A stretch of DNA of 64,000 nucleotides, taken from assembly GCA_934330725.1 (NCBI GenBank), contig CAKRGM010000011.1, forward strand, positions 1-64,000. Direction: 5' to 3'. The notes under the pieces were generated by a model. It saw only the letters and a list, made by a program, of their open reading frames with translations. It searched no databases and was not told the DNA's origin. The translations under genes were made by a program, and so were the position numbers. Shown piece by piece: positions 27,515 through 36,711 of the stretch. Each line of letters opens with the position of its first letter. Within the stretch, counting starts at the first letter, position 1. The stretch comes from an uncultured Lachnospiraceae bacterium. Lineage in GTDB: Bacteria; Bacillota; Clostridia; Lachnospirales; Lachnospiraceae.

Positions 27515-28156
27515 ATGAAGTTTTTTGATTTTATTAAACAGGAGATTGCAGTAATAAAGGACAGAGATCCGGCAATCAAGTCAACAATGGAAGTCTTTCT
27601 TTATCCAAGTTTTAAAGCGATTATTAAATACAGACGTGCCCATAAGCTTTATGAGGAAAAGCATTATTTCAGGGCAAGAAGAATATCACAGAAGACAGCA
27701 AGAAAAACAGGAATAGAAATACATCCGGGAGCACAGATAGGAGAAGGATTATTTATTGACCATGGACATGGCGTTGTAATTGGTGAAACAGCGATAATTG
27801 GTGATAATGTAACATTATATCAGGGAGTTACACTGGGAGGAACAGGTAAGGAACAGGGTAAAAGACATCCGACAGTTGGTAATAATGTTATGATTGGTGC
27901 AGGAGCAAAGGTGCTCGGTTCGTTAACTATTGGTGATAATGTTAAGATTGGTGCTGGTTCAGTTGTTTTAAACGATGTTCCATCTAACTCGACAGTAGTA
28001 GGTGTGCCGGGAAGAGTTGTTATACAGGATGATGTAAAGGTAAATGATGATCTTGATCAGGTCAATTTACCAGATCCTGTAATGAATGATATACAGAATT
28101 TAAAGGTTGAGATAGCAAGATTAAATTTAGTAGTTAAAGAATTGGAGAATAAATAA
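27515..28156 (+). CDS. cysE: Serine O-acetyltransferase
   Basis: The 213-residue protein is the short Gram-positive form of CysE. It has a truncated N-terminal helix region, then the left-handed hexapeptide repeat domain with IHPGAQIGEGLFIDHGHGVVIG (read in parts; the catalytic DHGHG is near residue 85), GVTLGGTGKEQGKRHPT and a trailing helix. It makes O-acetylserine for cysteine synthesis. It overlaps cysS by one base (TAATG). Confidence 0.95.
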   Translation: MKFFDFIKQEIAVIKDRDPAIKSTMEVFLYPSFKAIIKYRRAHKLYEEKHYFRARRISQKTARKTGIEIHPGAQIGEGLFIDHGHGVVIGETAIIGDNVTLYQGVTLGGTGKEQGKRHPTVGNNVMIGAGAKVLGSLTIGDNVKIGAGSVVLNDVPSNSTVVGVPGRVVIQDDVKVNDDLDQVNLPDPVMNDIQNLKVEIARLNLVVKELENK

Positions 28157-29562
28157 TGAAGCTTTATAATACACTCACAAAGAAAAAGGAAGAGTTTGTA
28201 CCTTTAGAGCCTGGAAAGGTAAAAATGTATGTGTGCGGTCCTACTGTATACAATCTTATTCATATCGGTAATGCAAGACCTATGATATGCTTTGATACTG
28301 TTAGAAGATATCTGGAATACAAAGGATATGAAGTTACGTATGTATCTAATTTTACTGATGTAGATGACAAGATAATAAAGAGAGCCAATGAAGAGGGAAT
28401 ATCAACTGAGGAAGTAACTAAAAAGTATATTGAAGAATGCCTCAAAGATATGGATGGAATGAATATTAAAAGGGCTACTAAAAATCCTCTTGCAACCCAG
28501 GAAATCGATGGAATGATCGATATGATAAAAAAGCTTATAGAAAAAGGCTATGCATACGAAGTAAATGGAACAGTTTACTACAGGACAAGAAAGTTTAAGG
28601 ATTATGGAAAGCTTTCAAAGAAAAATATTGATGACCTTGAGGCCGGACACAGAGATATAAAGGTAGCAGGTGAAGATGAAAAGGAAGATCCGCTTGATTT
28701 TGTACTCTGGAAGCCAAAGAAGGAAGGAGAACCTTACTGGGAGTCACCATGGAGCAAGGGACGTCCAGGATGGCATATAGAGTGCTCTGTAATGGCAAAA
28801 AAGTATCTTGCTGATGAGATTGATATTCATGCAGGTGGAGAGGACCTTATCTTTCCGCATCATGAAAATGAGATTGCACAGTCAGAAGCTGCAAACGGTG
28901 TGCCATTTGCCAGATACTGGCTTCATAATGCATTTTTGAATATTAACAATAAGAAAATGTCAAAATCACTTGGCAATTTCTTTACAGTACGTGATATAAG
29001 CAAAGAATATGATCTTATTGTATTGAGATTTTTCATGCTTAGCGCACATTACAGAAATCCTATTAATTTCAGCCATGATTTAATGGAGTCAGCTAAAAAC
29101 GGACTTGAAAGAATTATAACAGCTGTTGCTAATCTTAATCATCTTGCAGAAAATGCAGATGATAAGGCGATGACGGATGATCAAAAGACACTTCTTTCAC
29201 AGACAGATGCAATGTATAAAAAATTTGAAGAAGCAATGGATGATGATTTCAATACTGCAGATGCTATTTCAGCAATATTTGAACTTGTTAAATTTGCTAA
29301 TTCAAACAGCGGCGCAGATAATTCAAAGGAATATCTTACAGGTCTTGTTAAAAAGATCACAACACTTACAGATGTTTTGGGACTTAAGGTTGTAAGAGAA
29401 GAAGGTATTCTTGATGATGAGATAGATGCACTTATTGAAGAACGTCAGCAGGCAAGAAAGAATAAGGATTTTGCAAGAGCTGATGAAATAAGGGATACAC
29501 TTTTAAGCAAAGGAATCATTCTTGAAGATACAAGAGAAGGTGTAAGATGGAAGAGAGCATAA
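28156..29562 (+). CDS. cysS: Cysteinyl-tRNA synthetase
   Basis: This 468-residue class I synthetase has the zinc site beginning with Cys in MYVCGPTVYN, the HIGH-equivalent HIGNARPM, WHIECSVMAKKYL and GGEDLIFPHHENEIAQSEA (zinc His residues), and the KMSKS loop as KKMSKSLGNF. It charges tRNA-Cys. Its 3' end overlaps mrnC by 16 nt. The cysE-cysS pairing couples cysteine supply with its use, a conserved arrangement in Firmicutes. Confidence 0.97.
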   Translation: MKLYNTLTKKKEEFVPLEPGKVKMYVCGPTVYNLIHIGNARPMICFDTVRRYLEYKGYEVTYVSNFTDVDDKIIKRANEEGISTEEVTKKYIEECLKDMDGMNIKRATKNPLATQEIDGMIDMIKKLIEKGYAYEVNGTVYYRTRKFKDYGKLSKKNIDDLEAGHRDIKVAGEDEKEDPLDFVLWKPKKEGEPYWESPWSKGRPGWHIECSVMAKKYLADEIDIHAGGEDLIFPHHENEIAQSEAANGVPFARYWLHNAFLNINNKKMSKSLGNFFTVRDISKEYDLIVLRFFMLSAHYRNPINFSHDLMESAKNGLERIITAVANLNHLAENADDKAMTDDQKTLLSQTDAMYKKFEEAMDDDFNTADAISAIFELVKFANSNSGADNSKEYLTGLVKKITTLTDVLGLKVVREEGILDDEIDALIEERQQARKNKDFARADEIRDTLLSKGIILEDTREGVRWKRA

Positions 29563-29996
29563 TTCATTGGGATGAAAATCTTACACAGAGCATATGGGAC
29601 AATTTAAAGCTTGGTAAGATTGAGCCGGCGCAGTTATCACCACTTGTACTGGCATATATAGGCGACAGTGTATATGATCTTGTTATCAGGACATATCTGC
29701 TTAATAAGGGTAATATGCCGGTTAATAAGATTAACCGGCATGCATGTAAACTTGTGAAGGCACAGATGCAGTCACAGATGATAGGAATAATAGAGCCGGA
29801 ACTTGAAGCCAATGAAGAGGCTGTATATAAACGTGGCAGAAATGCAAAGTCATATACATCTGCAAAAAATGCGTCGATTACTGATTACAGAAGGGCTACA
29901 GGATTTGAGGCACTTATGGGATATTTATATTTATCAGGCAGGTATGACAGGATGACAAAGCTTATAGATATGGCACTTAAAGAATACGATGAATAG
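29547..29996 (+). CDS. mrnC: Mini-ribonuclease III
   Basis: The 149-residue protein contains only the RNase III catalytic fold, without a dsRNA-binding domain. It shows LAYIGDSVYDLVIRTYLL near residues 31-48 and RGRNAKS, with E/D catalytic residues toward the C-terminus (GFEALMGYLYL). In Bacillus this enzyme matures 23S rRNA ends. AGAAGG inside the end of cysS serves as its ribosome site. Confidence 0.94.
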   Translation: MEESIIHWDENLTQSIWDNLKLGKIEPAQLSPLVLAYIGDSVYDLVIRTYLLNKGNMPVNKINRHACKLVKAQMQSQMIGIIEPELEANEEAVYKRGRNAKSYTSAKNASITDYRRATGFEALMGYLYLSGRYDRMTKLIDMALKEYDE

Positions 29997-30025
29997 GACG
30001 AATGGGCTCAGAAATGGAGATTGGT

Positions 30026-30766
30026 ATGAGATATGAAGAGTTTATCATAGAAGGACGTAATGCGGTATTGGAGGCATTTCGTTCAGGCAAAACAGTTGAC
30101 AGGCTGTATGTTTTAGATGGTTGTCAGGACGGTCCTGTAAGAACTATTTTAAAAGAGGCTAAAAAGACAGATACAATTATAAATTTTGTCGCTAAGGACA
30201 GACTTGATAAGCTGTCAGAGACAGGTCACCATCAGGGTGTCATAGCAAAGGCGGCAGCATATGACTATGCAACTGTTGATGATATACTTGACCTTGCAAA
30301 ACAAAAGGGTGAAGATCCATTTATATTTATACTCGATGAGATAGAAGACCCTCATAATCTTGGAGCTATTATAAGAACTGCTAATCTTGCGGGAGCACAT
30401 GGTGTGATAATACCAAAAAGGCGTGCGGTGGGGCTTACAGCGACAGTTGCAAGAACATCAGCCGGCGCGGTCAACTATACGCCGGTAGCAAAGGTTATAA
30501 ATATATCAAAGACTATTGAGGAGTTAAAAGATAAAGGCATCTGGTTTGCATGTGCAGATATGAACGGGGAATCAATGTATAAGCTTAACCTGACAGGACC
30601 TATAGGACTTGTCATTGGTAATGAAGGTTCGGGCGTGAGCCGTCTTGTAAAGGAAAAATGTGATTTTCTTGCATCAATACCGATGAAGGGTGATATAGAT
30701 TCGCTTAATGCATCAGTAGCAGCCGGAGTCCTTGCATATGAAATCGTGCGTCAGAGAATGAATTAA
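30026..30766 (+). CDS. rlmB: TrmH-family 23S rRNA 2'-O-methyltransferase (RlmB-like)
   Basis: The 246-residue SPOUT enzyme has an N-terminal L30e-like substrate domain (FIIEGRNAVLEAF) and a C-terminal trefoil knot: FILDEIEDPHNLGAIIRTA (motif 1), GLVIGNEGSGVSRLV (motif 2) and IPMKGDIDSLNASVAAGVLAYE (motif 3). By homology and position it should methylate G2251 of 23S rRNA. GGAG lies 7 nt before the ATG at 30026. Its 3' end is the first copy of a short tandem repeat. Confidence 0.93.
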   Translation: MRYEEFIIEGRNAVLEAFRSGKTVDRLYVLDGCQDGPVRTILKEAKKTDTIINFVAKDRLDKLSETGHHQGVIAKAAAYDYATVDDILDLAKQKGEDPFIFILDEIEDPHNLGAIIRTANLAGAHGVIIPKRRAVGLTATVARTSAGAVNYTPVAKVINISKTIEELKDKGIWFACADMNGESMYKLNLTGPIGLVIGNEGSGVSRLVKEKCDFLASIPMKGDIDSLNASVAAGVLAYEIVRQRMN

Positions 30767-30817
30767 TCTGATTGCGTCAGAAGATGAATTAATCATACAC
30801 CAGAGAATGAATTAATC
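30752..30817 (+). repeat. Three imperfect tandem copies of the rlmB stop-codon region
   Basis: The 17-mer CAGAGAATGAATTAATC, which includes the rlmB stop, occurs at 30752-30768, at 30778-30794 (as CAGAAGATGAATTAATC) and at 30801-30817, with offsets of 26 and 23 bp. The extra copies are in the rlmB-sigH spacer. Confidence 0.85.
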
Positions 30818-30874
30818 GTGTGGCGTTAGATAGCTGATTATGTAGCAGGGGATGGACCAGTTTAGGAGATTCAG

Positions 30875-31489
30875 ATGGATTTTCAGAAAAGTAATGACGA
30901 GGAATTGATTTCATTGTACAGGAATGGCAATGAACAGGCTATAGAAGAAATATTTGAAAGATATAAGAATCTGGTAAGGAAAAAAGCTAAAGCCATGTTT
31001 CTTGCCGGCGGTGAAAATGAAGACCTGATACAGGAGGGCATGATTGGGCTATATAAGGCGGTAAGAGATTATAAAGGTGACATGCGTGCATCTTTTTACA
31101 CATTTGCAAGTATGTGTATTAACCGTCAGATGATTACTGCCGTAACCACATCTAACCGCCAGAAAAATTCACCACTCAATTCATATGTTTCATTTGATAT
31201 GCCGGCAGGCGGAAATGGTGCAAATAATGAAGGCAGTGGCATGAAACTTAAAGATATTCTTCAGACTCAGGAAGAGTCAGATCCTGAGAAACTGCTTATC
31301 GAAAGCGAATATATGGATTCGTTAAGACAGCGCCTTATAAGCGTTTTAAGTCCATTTGAAAGAATTGTCCTTACAAAGTACCTTAATGGTGAAAACTATG
31401 TCCAGATAGCTGACGAAATGGGAAAAACAGCAAAGTCCATAGACAATGCGATACAGCGTATAAAGACCAAAGCAGCAAAGATTTCGTGA
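30875..31489 (+). CDS. sigH: RNA polymerase sigma factor, SigH type
   Basis: The 204-residue sigma-70 family protein has region 2 with NEDLIQEGMIGLYKAVRDYKG and FASMCINRQMITAV. A QKNSPLNSYVSFD segment, typical of SigH (Spo0H), follows, then region 4 with PFERIVLTKYLNGENYVQIADEMGKTAKSIDNAIQRIK. In Bacillus SigH drives early sporulation and competence genes. The location after rlmB matches the Bacillus yacO-sigH neighbourhood and supports the assignment. AGGAG lies 6 nt before the ATG. Confidence 0.9.
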   Translation: MDFQKSNDEELISLYRNGNEQAIEEIFERYKNLVRKKAKAMFLAGGENEDLIQEGMIGLYKAVRDYKGDMRASFYTFASMCINRQMITAVTTSNRQKNSPLNSYVSFDMPAGGNGANNEGSGMKLKDILQTQEESDPEKLLIESEYMDSLRQRLISVLSPFERIVLTKYLNGENYVQIADEMGKTAKSIDNAIQRIKTKAAKIS

Positions 31490-31518
31490 TTGACAAAAAT
31501 AATGTATTATAATAAAAT
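31490..31518 (+). promoter_or_regulatory. Promoter of tRNA-Thr
   Basis: TTGACA (31490-31495) starts just after the sigH stop; a 17-nt spacer leads to TAAAAT (31513-31518). Confidence 0.65.
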
Positions 31519-31543
31519 AACATATGTTGCATATAATGCATCT

Positions 31544-31615
31544 GCTATTGTAGCTCAGTGGTAGAGCACTTCATTGGTAATGAAGAGGTCGGGGGTCCAA
31601 TTCCCCTCAATAGCT
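31544..31615 (+). tRNA. tRNA-Thr (anticodon GGU)
   Basis: GCTATTG pairs with CAATAGC, with discriminator T at 31615. The anticodon stem CTTCA/TGAAG encloses TTGGTAA (anticodon GGT). The T-arm is GGGGG-TCCAATT-CCCCT. CCA is not encoded. Confidence 0.93.
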
Positions 31616-31626
31616 TACATAGAACC

Positions 31627-31662
31627 CGTCGCAGGCTTTATTTTAAGCTGGCGGCGTTTTTT
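31627..31662 (+). terminator. Terminator of tRNA-Thr
   Basis: CGTCGC (31627-31632) pairs with GCGGCG (31651-31656) with one wobble, extended by GGCTT/AAGCT, then six T. Confidence 0.85.
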
Positions 31663-31695
31663 AATGCTGTTTTTAGAAGTTCATGATATAATTAA

Positions 31696-31754
31696 GTAAA
31701 ATCACTTGCCTGCAAGTGTGATTTTACGAAATGCAGTGAGTAAGCTATGCTCAC
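31696..31754. repeat. Paired palindromes upstream of the debranching enzyme gene
   Basis: GTAAAATCAC (31696-31705) / GTGATTTTAC (31718-31727) is a perfect 10-bp inverted repeat that competes with an inner CACTTGC/GCAAGTG hairpin (31703-31718). A second hairpin, GTGAG/CTCAC, spans 31736-31754. They lie 35-93 nt before the TTG start and could act as an operator or leader structure. Confidence 0.6.
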
Positions 31755-31788
31755 GATATAATGAAATAAAAACAGGGGAGGATTTATT

Positions 31789-33873
31789 TTGGAGGGATAT
31801 TTAAAACCTACGGACAAGGTAGCAGGCTTTGATGTAAGGCCGGGGTATTATCTGCTTGACGGGACGACGCCTGTAAGCGGTGGGGGAGTTAATTTTACGA
31901 TACACTCATATTATGCAACATCATGTACACTTCTTCTTTTTAAGAGACAGTCACCAAAACCTTATGCCAGACTGCAGTTTCCGGATTCATACAGAATTGG
32001 AAATACATTTTCAATGATTGTTTATGGACTTGAGATAACTGAATTTGAGTATGCATACTCATTTGACGGACCATACGATGCTAAGAAAGGGATTATTTTT
32101 GATAAGACAAAATATCTTCTTGACCCATATGCAAAAGCTGTTACAGGCCAGAGTATATGGGGACAGAAAGAGGAAAATGATTCTCTTTATAAGGCGCGTG
32201 TTGTGGATACGTCATATGACTGGGGCAATTTCAGACAGCCGGAGCTGCCATTTGAGGATCTTATTATCTATGAAATGCATGTAAGGGGATTTACAAAAGA
32301 TGCAAGTTCAAAAGTGGCCAATCCCGGTACATTTGACGCTATTCGTGAAAAGATACCATATTTAAAAGAGCTTGGGGTAAATGCAGTAGAACTGATGCCG
32401 ATATTTGAGTTTGACGAGCTTGGCGGGGCACGTGAGCATAATGGAAAGAAACTTCTTGATTACTGGGGATACAATACGGTTTGTTTCTATGCTCCCAATA
32501 CGAGCTATTCTTCTGTGCATGAGTACAATCATGAGGGAAGGGAGCTTAAGAATCTTATTCATGAACTCAATAAAAATGGCATAGAGGTAATTCTTGATGT
32601 TGTATTTAATCATACGGCAGAAGGCGATGAAAGAGGCCCTTACATATCATTTAAGGGAATGGATAACAACATTTATTATATGCTCACACCTGATGGAAAG
32701 TATTTTAATTTCAGCGGCTGTGGAAATGTTTTAAACTGTAATCATCCAATTGTCCAGCAGTTTATTTTAAACTGTTTAAGATACTGGGTAATAGAGTACA
32801 GGGTAGATGGTTTCAGATTTGATCTTGCTTCAATTCTTGGAAGAAATGAGGATGGTTCACCGATGGAGAAGCCGCCGCTTCTTGAAAGCCTTGCATTTGA
32901 TCCGATACTTGGAAAGGTAAAGCTGATTGCGGAAGCGTGGGATGCAGGAGGATTGTATCAGGTTGGAAGTTTCCCATCATGGAACAGATGGGCAGAGTGG
33001 AATGGCCGTTACAGGGATGATATGAGAAGGTTCCTTAAAGGCGACGACGGACTTGCCGAGGCTGCATATAACAGGATAACAGGTTCAAGGGATATTTATA
33101 ATCCTGAATATCGTGGAACAAATGCATCAGTTAATTTTCTGACATGCCATGATGGATTTACCATGTATGACATGTATTCGTATAATGAAAAACATAATGA
33201 AGAAAATGGATGGAATAATACGGATGGAGCAAATGACAATAACAGCTGGAACTGTGGAGCAGAGGGTGAAACAGATAATGAGCAGATAAATGCACTGAGA
33301 AGGAAAATGGTAAAAAATGCATTTGCAACGCTTATGATGAGCCGTGGACCTGCGCTGTTTTTTGCAGGGGATGAATTCTGCAATACGCAGTTTGGCAATA
33401 ATAACGGTTATTGCCAGGATAATATTACAACATGGCTTGACTGGAGCCGTCGTGAAAAATATAGTGATGTTTTTGAGTTTTTCAAGTATATGATAAAGTT
33501 CAGACGTAAACATCCGGTTATAACAAAGGAACGTGGGAAAGCAACATGTGGTTTTCCTGATACAAGTCTTCACTCATGTGAACCGTGGATAAATAATACC
33601 GACTGGGAAACAAAAACGATTGGCATTATGTATGCGGGCAGAGATAAAGATGATACTGATGATGATATAGTTTATTTTGGAATAAATGCTTATTGGGAGT
33701 CAGTAAAGGTGAAGCTTCCTGAATTAAAGCTTGGCTATGAATGGGTGATGTGTGTTAATACCGGGCATGATAATTCAATACTTGAAAATGAAGAAACAAT
33801 TCATGAGAATTCAATTACCCTTTCGGGCAGAAGTGTTATGGTGGCATATGTCCGTCGTATCAAAGAAGGATGA
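31789..33873 (+). CDS. GH13 isoamylase / glycogen debranching-type enzyme
   Basis: This 694-residue protein belongs to the GlgX/isoamylase group (GH13_11), which hydrolyses alpha-1,6 branches of glycogen or starch. An N-terminal CBM48-like domain (1-150) precedes the barrel. Barrel motifs are VILDVVFNHTAEGD, DGFRFDLAS (nucleophile Asp), LIAEAWDAGG (acid Glu) and FLTCHDGFTMYDM (third acid), followed by FFAGDEFCNTQFGNNNGYCQD. There is no signal peptide, so it is cytoplasmic. The start is a TTG with AGGGGAGG upstream. It is monocistronic. Confidence 0.93.
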   Translation: MEGYLKPTDKVAGFDVRPGYYLLDGTTPVSGGGVNFTIHSYYATSCTLLLFKRQSPKPYARLQFPDSYRIGNTFSMIVYGLEITEFEYAYSFDGPYDAKKGIIFDKTKYLLDPYAKAVTGQSIWGQKEENDSLYKARVVDTSYDWGNFRQPELPFEDLIIYEMHVRGFTKDASSKVANPGTFDAIREKIPYLKELGVNAVELMPIFEFDELGGAREHNGKKLLDYWGYNTVCFYAPNTSYSSVHEYNHEGRELKNLIHELNKNGIEVILDVVFNHTAEGDERGPYISFKGMDNNIYYMLTPDGKYFNFSGCGNVLNCNHPIVQQFILNCLRYWVIEYRVDGFRFDLASILGRNEDGSPMEKPPLLESLAFDPILGKVKLIAEAWDAGGLYQVGSFPSWNRWAEWNGRYRDDMRRFLKGDDGLAEAAYNRITGSRDIYNPEYRGTNASVNFLTCHDGFTMYDMYSYNEKHNEENGWNNTDGANDNNSWNCGAEGETDNEQINALRRKMVKNAFATLMMSRGPALFFAGDEFCNTQFGNNNGYCQDNITTWLDWSRREKYSDVFEFFKYMIKFRRKHPVITKERGKATCGFPDTSLHSCEPWINNTDWETKTIGIMYAGRDKDDTDDDIVYFGINAYWESVKVKLPELKLGYEWVMCVNTGHDNSILENEETIHENSITLSGRSVMVAYVRRIKEG

Positions 33874-33895
33874 TTAAAAGAATTTAATATTTAAT

Positions 33896-33930
33896 GGCTG
33901 CCGTTATAGCATTATTTTATAACGACAGCC
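33896..33930. terminator. Shared hairpin between convergent genes
   Basis: GGCTGCCGTTATA pairs with TATAACGACAGCC (one mismatch) around 33896-33930. The right arm lies inside the last codons of the minus-strand peptidase gene, so it can serve both strands. Confidence 0.65.
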
Positions 33931-34706
33931 TGATAATAATACTGCTGATAGAACTTTGTAAAATCGGCAAGAGAATGTGTTACTATTCCGGATGACGGGT
34001 CGCTTATGGTAACAGTCTTATCGGTCAGGTTGTATCCTGACAGAACAACACAGTGTTCATTTCCCGGCCATGTAAAAGTCTGACCATTATCAAGTGTAAT
34101 CTCACGATAGTTTGCAGCATCGTTGTCATAGTTAAAACATGTCCAGGCAATTACAGGATGACCTTGTGACACTTCATCTAAAAGGGTGCTGACCGGGGAA
34201 TAACTTATATTATAAGCTGAAAGAGATGAACCGTTAGCTGATAAAAAGTTAGTGGCAGCAGTTACGATTGCAGGTGCAAAACATCCGCTTCCATTCTGGC
34301 TCCATGGTGAACCAAAGAAATAATTAATATAACATCCTTCTGTGCGTTCATTTGACATTGGGAGATATTTTCTTGCAAGTACCTGTTTATCAATATCAAA
34401 ACCATAAAAATGGAGAACTTCTGCAAGCGCAGTTATTTCACAGCCGGTTGGAAGCTCAGGATACTGGCTTATATAAGGAACATCCAAAGAGTATTCATTT
34501 GCAAGACCGTTAAAATCCGATGCTGATGAAGGACTTTTGTTTACATCTGCATCAGGTGAGACGGTTGATGCAATTGGTACTGTTTCATTTACTGAAACAC
34601 TTGCAAAAGGCTCATCGCTTTTTTGTGTGTCAAAAAATTTCCACAGCATAAAAAGAACAAAAGCATATATAATTAAAATCATAAACTGATGTTTATTGCG
34701 TTTCAT
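33912..34706 (-). CDS. Membrane-anchored C39-family cysteine peptidase
   Basis: The 264-residue protein has one N-terminal span (about 8-24), a Ser/Asp-rich linker, and an extracytoplasmic papain-like domain of the Peptidase_C39_2 type. The nucleophile is Cys89 in LPTGCEITALAEVL, the His is in GNEHCVVLSGYN and the Asp is in TISDPSSG. It probably trims peptides or surface proteins; no bacteriocin exporter is attached. The ATG at 34706 has AAAGG upstream; an in-frame upstream extension to 34766 lacks a ribosome site. Confidence 0.85.
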   Translation of the reverse strand: MKRNKHQFMILIIYAFVLFMLWKFFDTQKSDEPFASVSVNETVPIASTVSPDADVNKSPSSASDFNGLANEYSLDVPYISQYPELPTGCEITALAEVLHFYGFDIDKQVLARKYLPMSNERTEGCYINYFFGSPWSQNGSGCFAPAIVTAATNFLSANGSSLSAYNISYSPVSTLLDEVSQGHPVIAWTCFNYDNDAANYREITLDNGQTFTWPGNEHCVVLSGYNLTDKTVTISDPSSGIVTHSLADFTKFYQQYYYQAVVIK

Positions 34707-34995
34707 AAGTGTAACCTTTCTGCACATATAAATGATTTTGTTACAGTTCACATGCGCCATTCGCAAAACGTATTTTCAGTGTTTTCTATGATTGATAGGT
34801 GAACTGCAGCATAATTTTACAATTAATTTAATTATAAACATAATAAACATTGATTGCAATTCATAAAGTGTGGTATTATACTAAAGCATGGTAAAAATAC
34901 AATTATTATGTATTATCATGCATATGATGTGTCTTTTACATTAAAGATATATGAAATTTATATATGCCGGAATAGTCGGCAGAATGGAGGAAACT

Positions 34996-36288
34996 ATGGT
35001 AAAAGCTATTGTTGGCGCTAACTGGGGTGACGAAGGTAAGGGTAAGATAACGGACATGCTTGCCGAGGAGTCAGATATAATCGTAAGATTCCAGGGAGGA
35101 AGTAATGCAGGACATACTATAATTAATGATTATGGTAAGTTTGCACTTCATCTTCTGCCATCAGGCGTTTTCTATAATCATACAACAAGTGTCATTGGTA
35201 ATGGTGTTGCTCTTAATATTCCATATCTTGTAAAGGAACTTAAGAGTCTTACAGACAGAAATGTTCCAATGCCTAAAATACTTGTTTCAGACAGGGCACA
35301 GATTCTTATGCCTTATCATGTTGACTTTGATACATATGAGGAAGCAAGACTTGCAGGTAAATCATTCGGTTCTACAAAGTCAGGTATTGCGCCTTTCTAT
35401 TCAGATAAATATGCAAAGATTGGTTTCCAGGTAAATGAATTATTCGGAAGCGAATCAGAATTAAAAGATAAGATTAAAAATGTAGTTGAATTAAAAAATG
35501 TTATGCTTGAGCATTTATATCATAAGCCTCTTCTTGATGCTGATGAACTCTTTAATACACTTATGGAATATAAGGAAATGATTAAACCATATGTAACAGA
35601 TACATCAGCTTATCTTCACAAGGCAATCAAGGAAGGTAAGAAGATTCTTCTTGAAGGACAGTTAGGCTCATTAAAGGATCCTGATCATGGTATATATCCT
35701 ATGGTTACATCATCATCAACACTTTCAGCTTATGGTGCAATCGGTGCAGGTATTCCGGCTGCAGAAATTAAGGATGTTGTTACAGTTGTTAAGGCATATT
35801 CTTCAGCTGTAGGTGCAGGCGCATTTGTAAGTGAAATATTTGGCGATGAAGCTGATGAATTAAGAAAGCGCGGCGGTGATGGCGGCGAATTCGGTGCCAC
35901 AACAGGAAGACCAAGAAGAATGGGATGGTTTGATGCAGTTGCAACACGTTACGGTGTAAGAATGCAGGGAACAACAGAAGTTGCCCTTACTGTTGTTGAC
36001 GTTTTAGGATATCTTGATGAAATTCCAATTTGTGTTGGTTATGAAATCGACGGTGAAGTTGTTAAAGATTTCCCAACAACACCACTTCTTGAAAAAGCTA
36101 AACCAGTATTTAAGAAGCTGCCAGGATGGAAGAGTGATATTCGTGGAATTACAAAATATGAGGATCTTCCAGCTGAGTGCAGAAATTATATCGAGACAAT
36201 CGAGGAAGAAATTGAAGCACCTGTTACAATGGTATCTAATGGTCCTGGAAGACATGAGATTATTCACAGAAAGAGTAAGCTTGCATAG
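34996..36288 (+). CDS. purA: Adenylosuccinate synthetase
   Basis: PurA condenses IMP and aspartate using GTP, the step before PurB in AMP synthesis. The 430-residue protein has the P-loop-like GANWGDEGKGKI, GGSNAGHTI (catalytic His), a Thr-rich IMP loop (TSSSTLSAYG region) and a C-terminal guanine-binding VSNGPGR. GGAGG precedes the ATG at 34996. A GCCG/CGGC hairpin at 34966-34981 lies just before the ribosome site. A strong hairpin follows the gene. Confidence 0.96.
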   Translation: MVKAIVGANWGDEGKGKITDMLAEESDIIVRFQGGSNAGHTIINDYGKFALHLLPSGVFYNHTTSVIGNGVALNIPYLVKELKSLTDRNVPMPKILVSDRAQILMPYHVDFDTYEEARLAGKSFGSTKSGIAPFYSDKYAKIGFQVNELFGSESELKDKIKNVVELKNVMLEHLYHKPLLDADELFNTLMEYKEMIKPYVTDTSAYLHKAIKEGKKILLEGQLGSLKDPDHGIYPMVTSSSTLSAYGAIGAGIPAAEIKDVVTVVKAYSSAVGAGAFVSEIFGDEADELRKRGGDGGEFGATTGRPRRMGWFDAVATRYGVRMQGTTEVALTVVDVLGYLDEIPICVGYEIDGEVVKDFPTTPLLEKAKPVFKKLPGWKSDIRGITKYEDLPAECRNYIETIEEEIEAPVTMVSNGPGRHEIIHRKSKLA

Positions 36289-36357
36289 AACAGACGATAT
36301 TAAATCATTCTGTATTCAGTATGATATGATAGGAAATCAGTTATCTGAAGTATAAAA

Positions 36358-36396
36358 TAGTAATGGGCAGTTGAGTTTTTCAACTGCCCATTACTA
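36358..36396. terminator. Hairpin after purA
   Basis: TAATGGGCAGTTGA (36361-36374) pairs perfectly with TCAACTGCCCATTA (36380-36393), extended by AG/CT. The stem is very strong but no T-run follows, so termination efficiency is uncertain. Confidence 0.7.
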
Positions 36397-36447
36397 TATA
36401 AAAAATAAAATACTGTATCGTTTATCATAATTATTAGTCAGAAAATA

Positions 36448-36711
36448 TTATTTTTGGGAATTACTTTTATTGCCGGCAATACTGTTATCATCATTGTCAT
36501 CAACTGATTCAGGACGTTTATTTTTTAACAGTCTGTACATAAGCATGATGGCATATGCGATTATAGGCAGGAAAATATCAGTCATCATAAGACCGCCTAA
36601 CAGGCTGTTGCAGAATGGAGTATCAATAAATGCTACGACAACAGTAGTCAGGATAAGAATGCCCCACAGGATAACAATTATAAGTGCACCGGCACGTTTG
36701 AATTTATTCAT
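36448..36711 (-). CDS. Small two-span membrane protein
   Basis: The 87-residue protein has two spans at about 8-28 and 41-61 and an acidic, Asn-rich tail (ESVDDNDDNSIAGNKSNSQK). AAAGGAA lies upstream of the ATG on the minus strand, which supports translation. I do not recognise the family. It lies alone between purA and a 600-nt intergenic region. Confidence 0.6.
   Translation of the reverse strand: MNKFKRAGALIIVILWGILILTTVVVAFIDTPFCNSLLGGLMMTDIFLPIIAYAIMLMYRLLKNKRPESVDDNDDNSIAGNKSNSQK

Noticed and set aside
36358..36396. Strong hairpin after purA as a possible small RNA
   Set aside because: It is a simple perfect stem directly after a gene, with no promoter before it; a terminator-like 3' end explains it.
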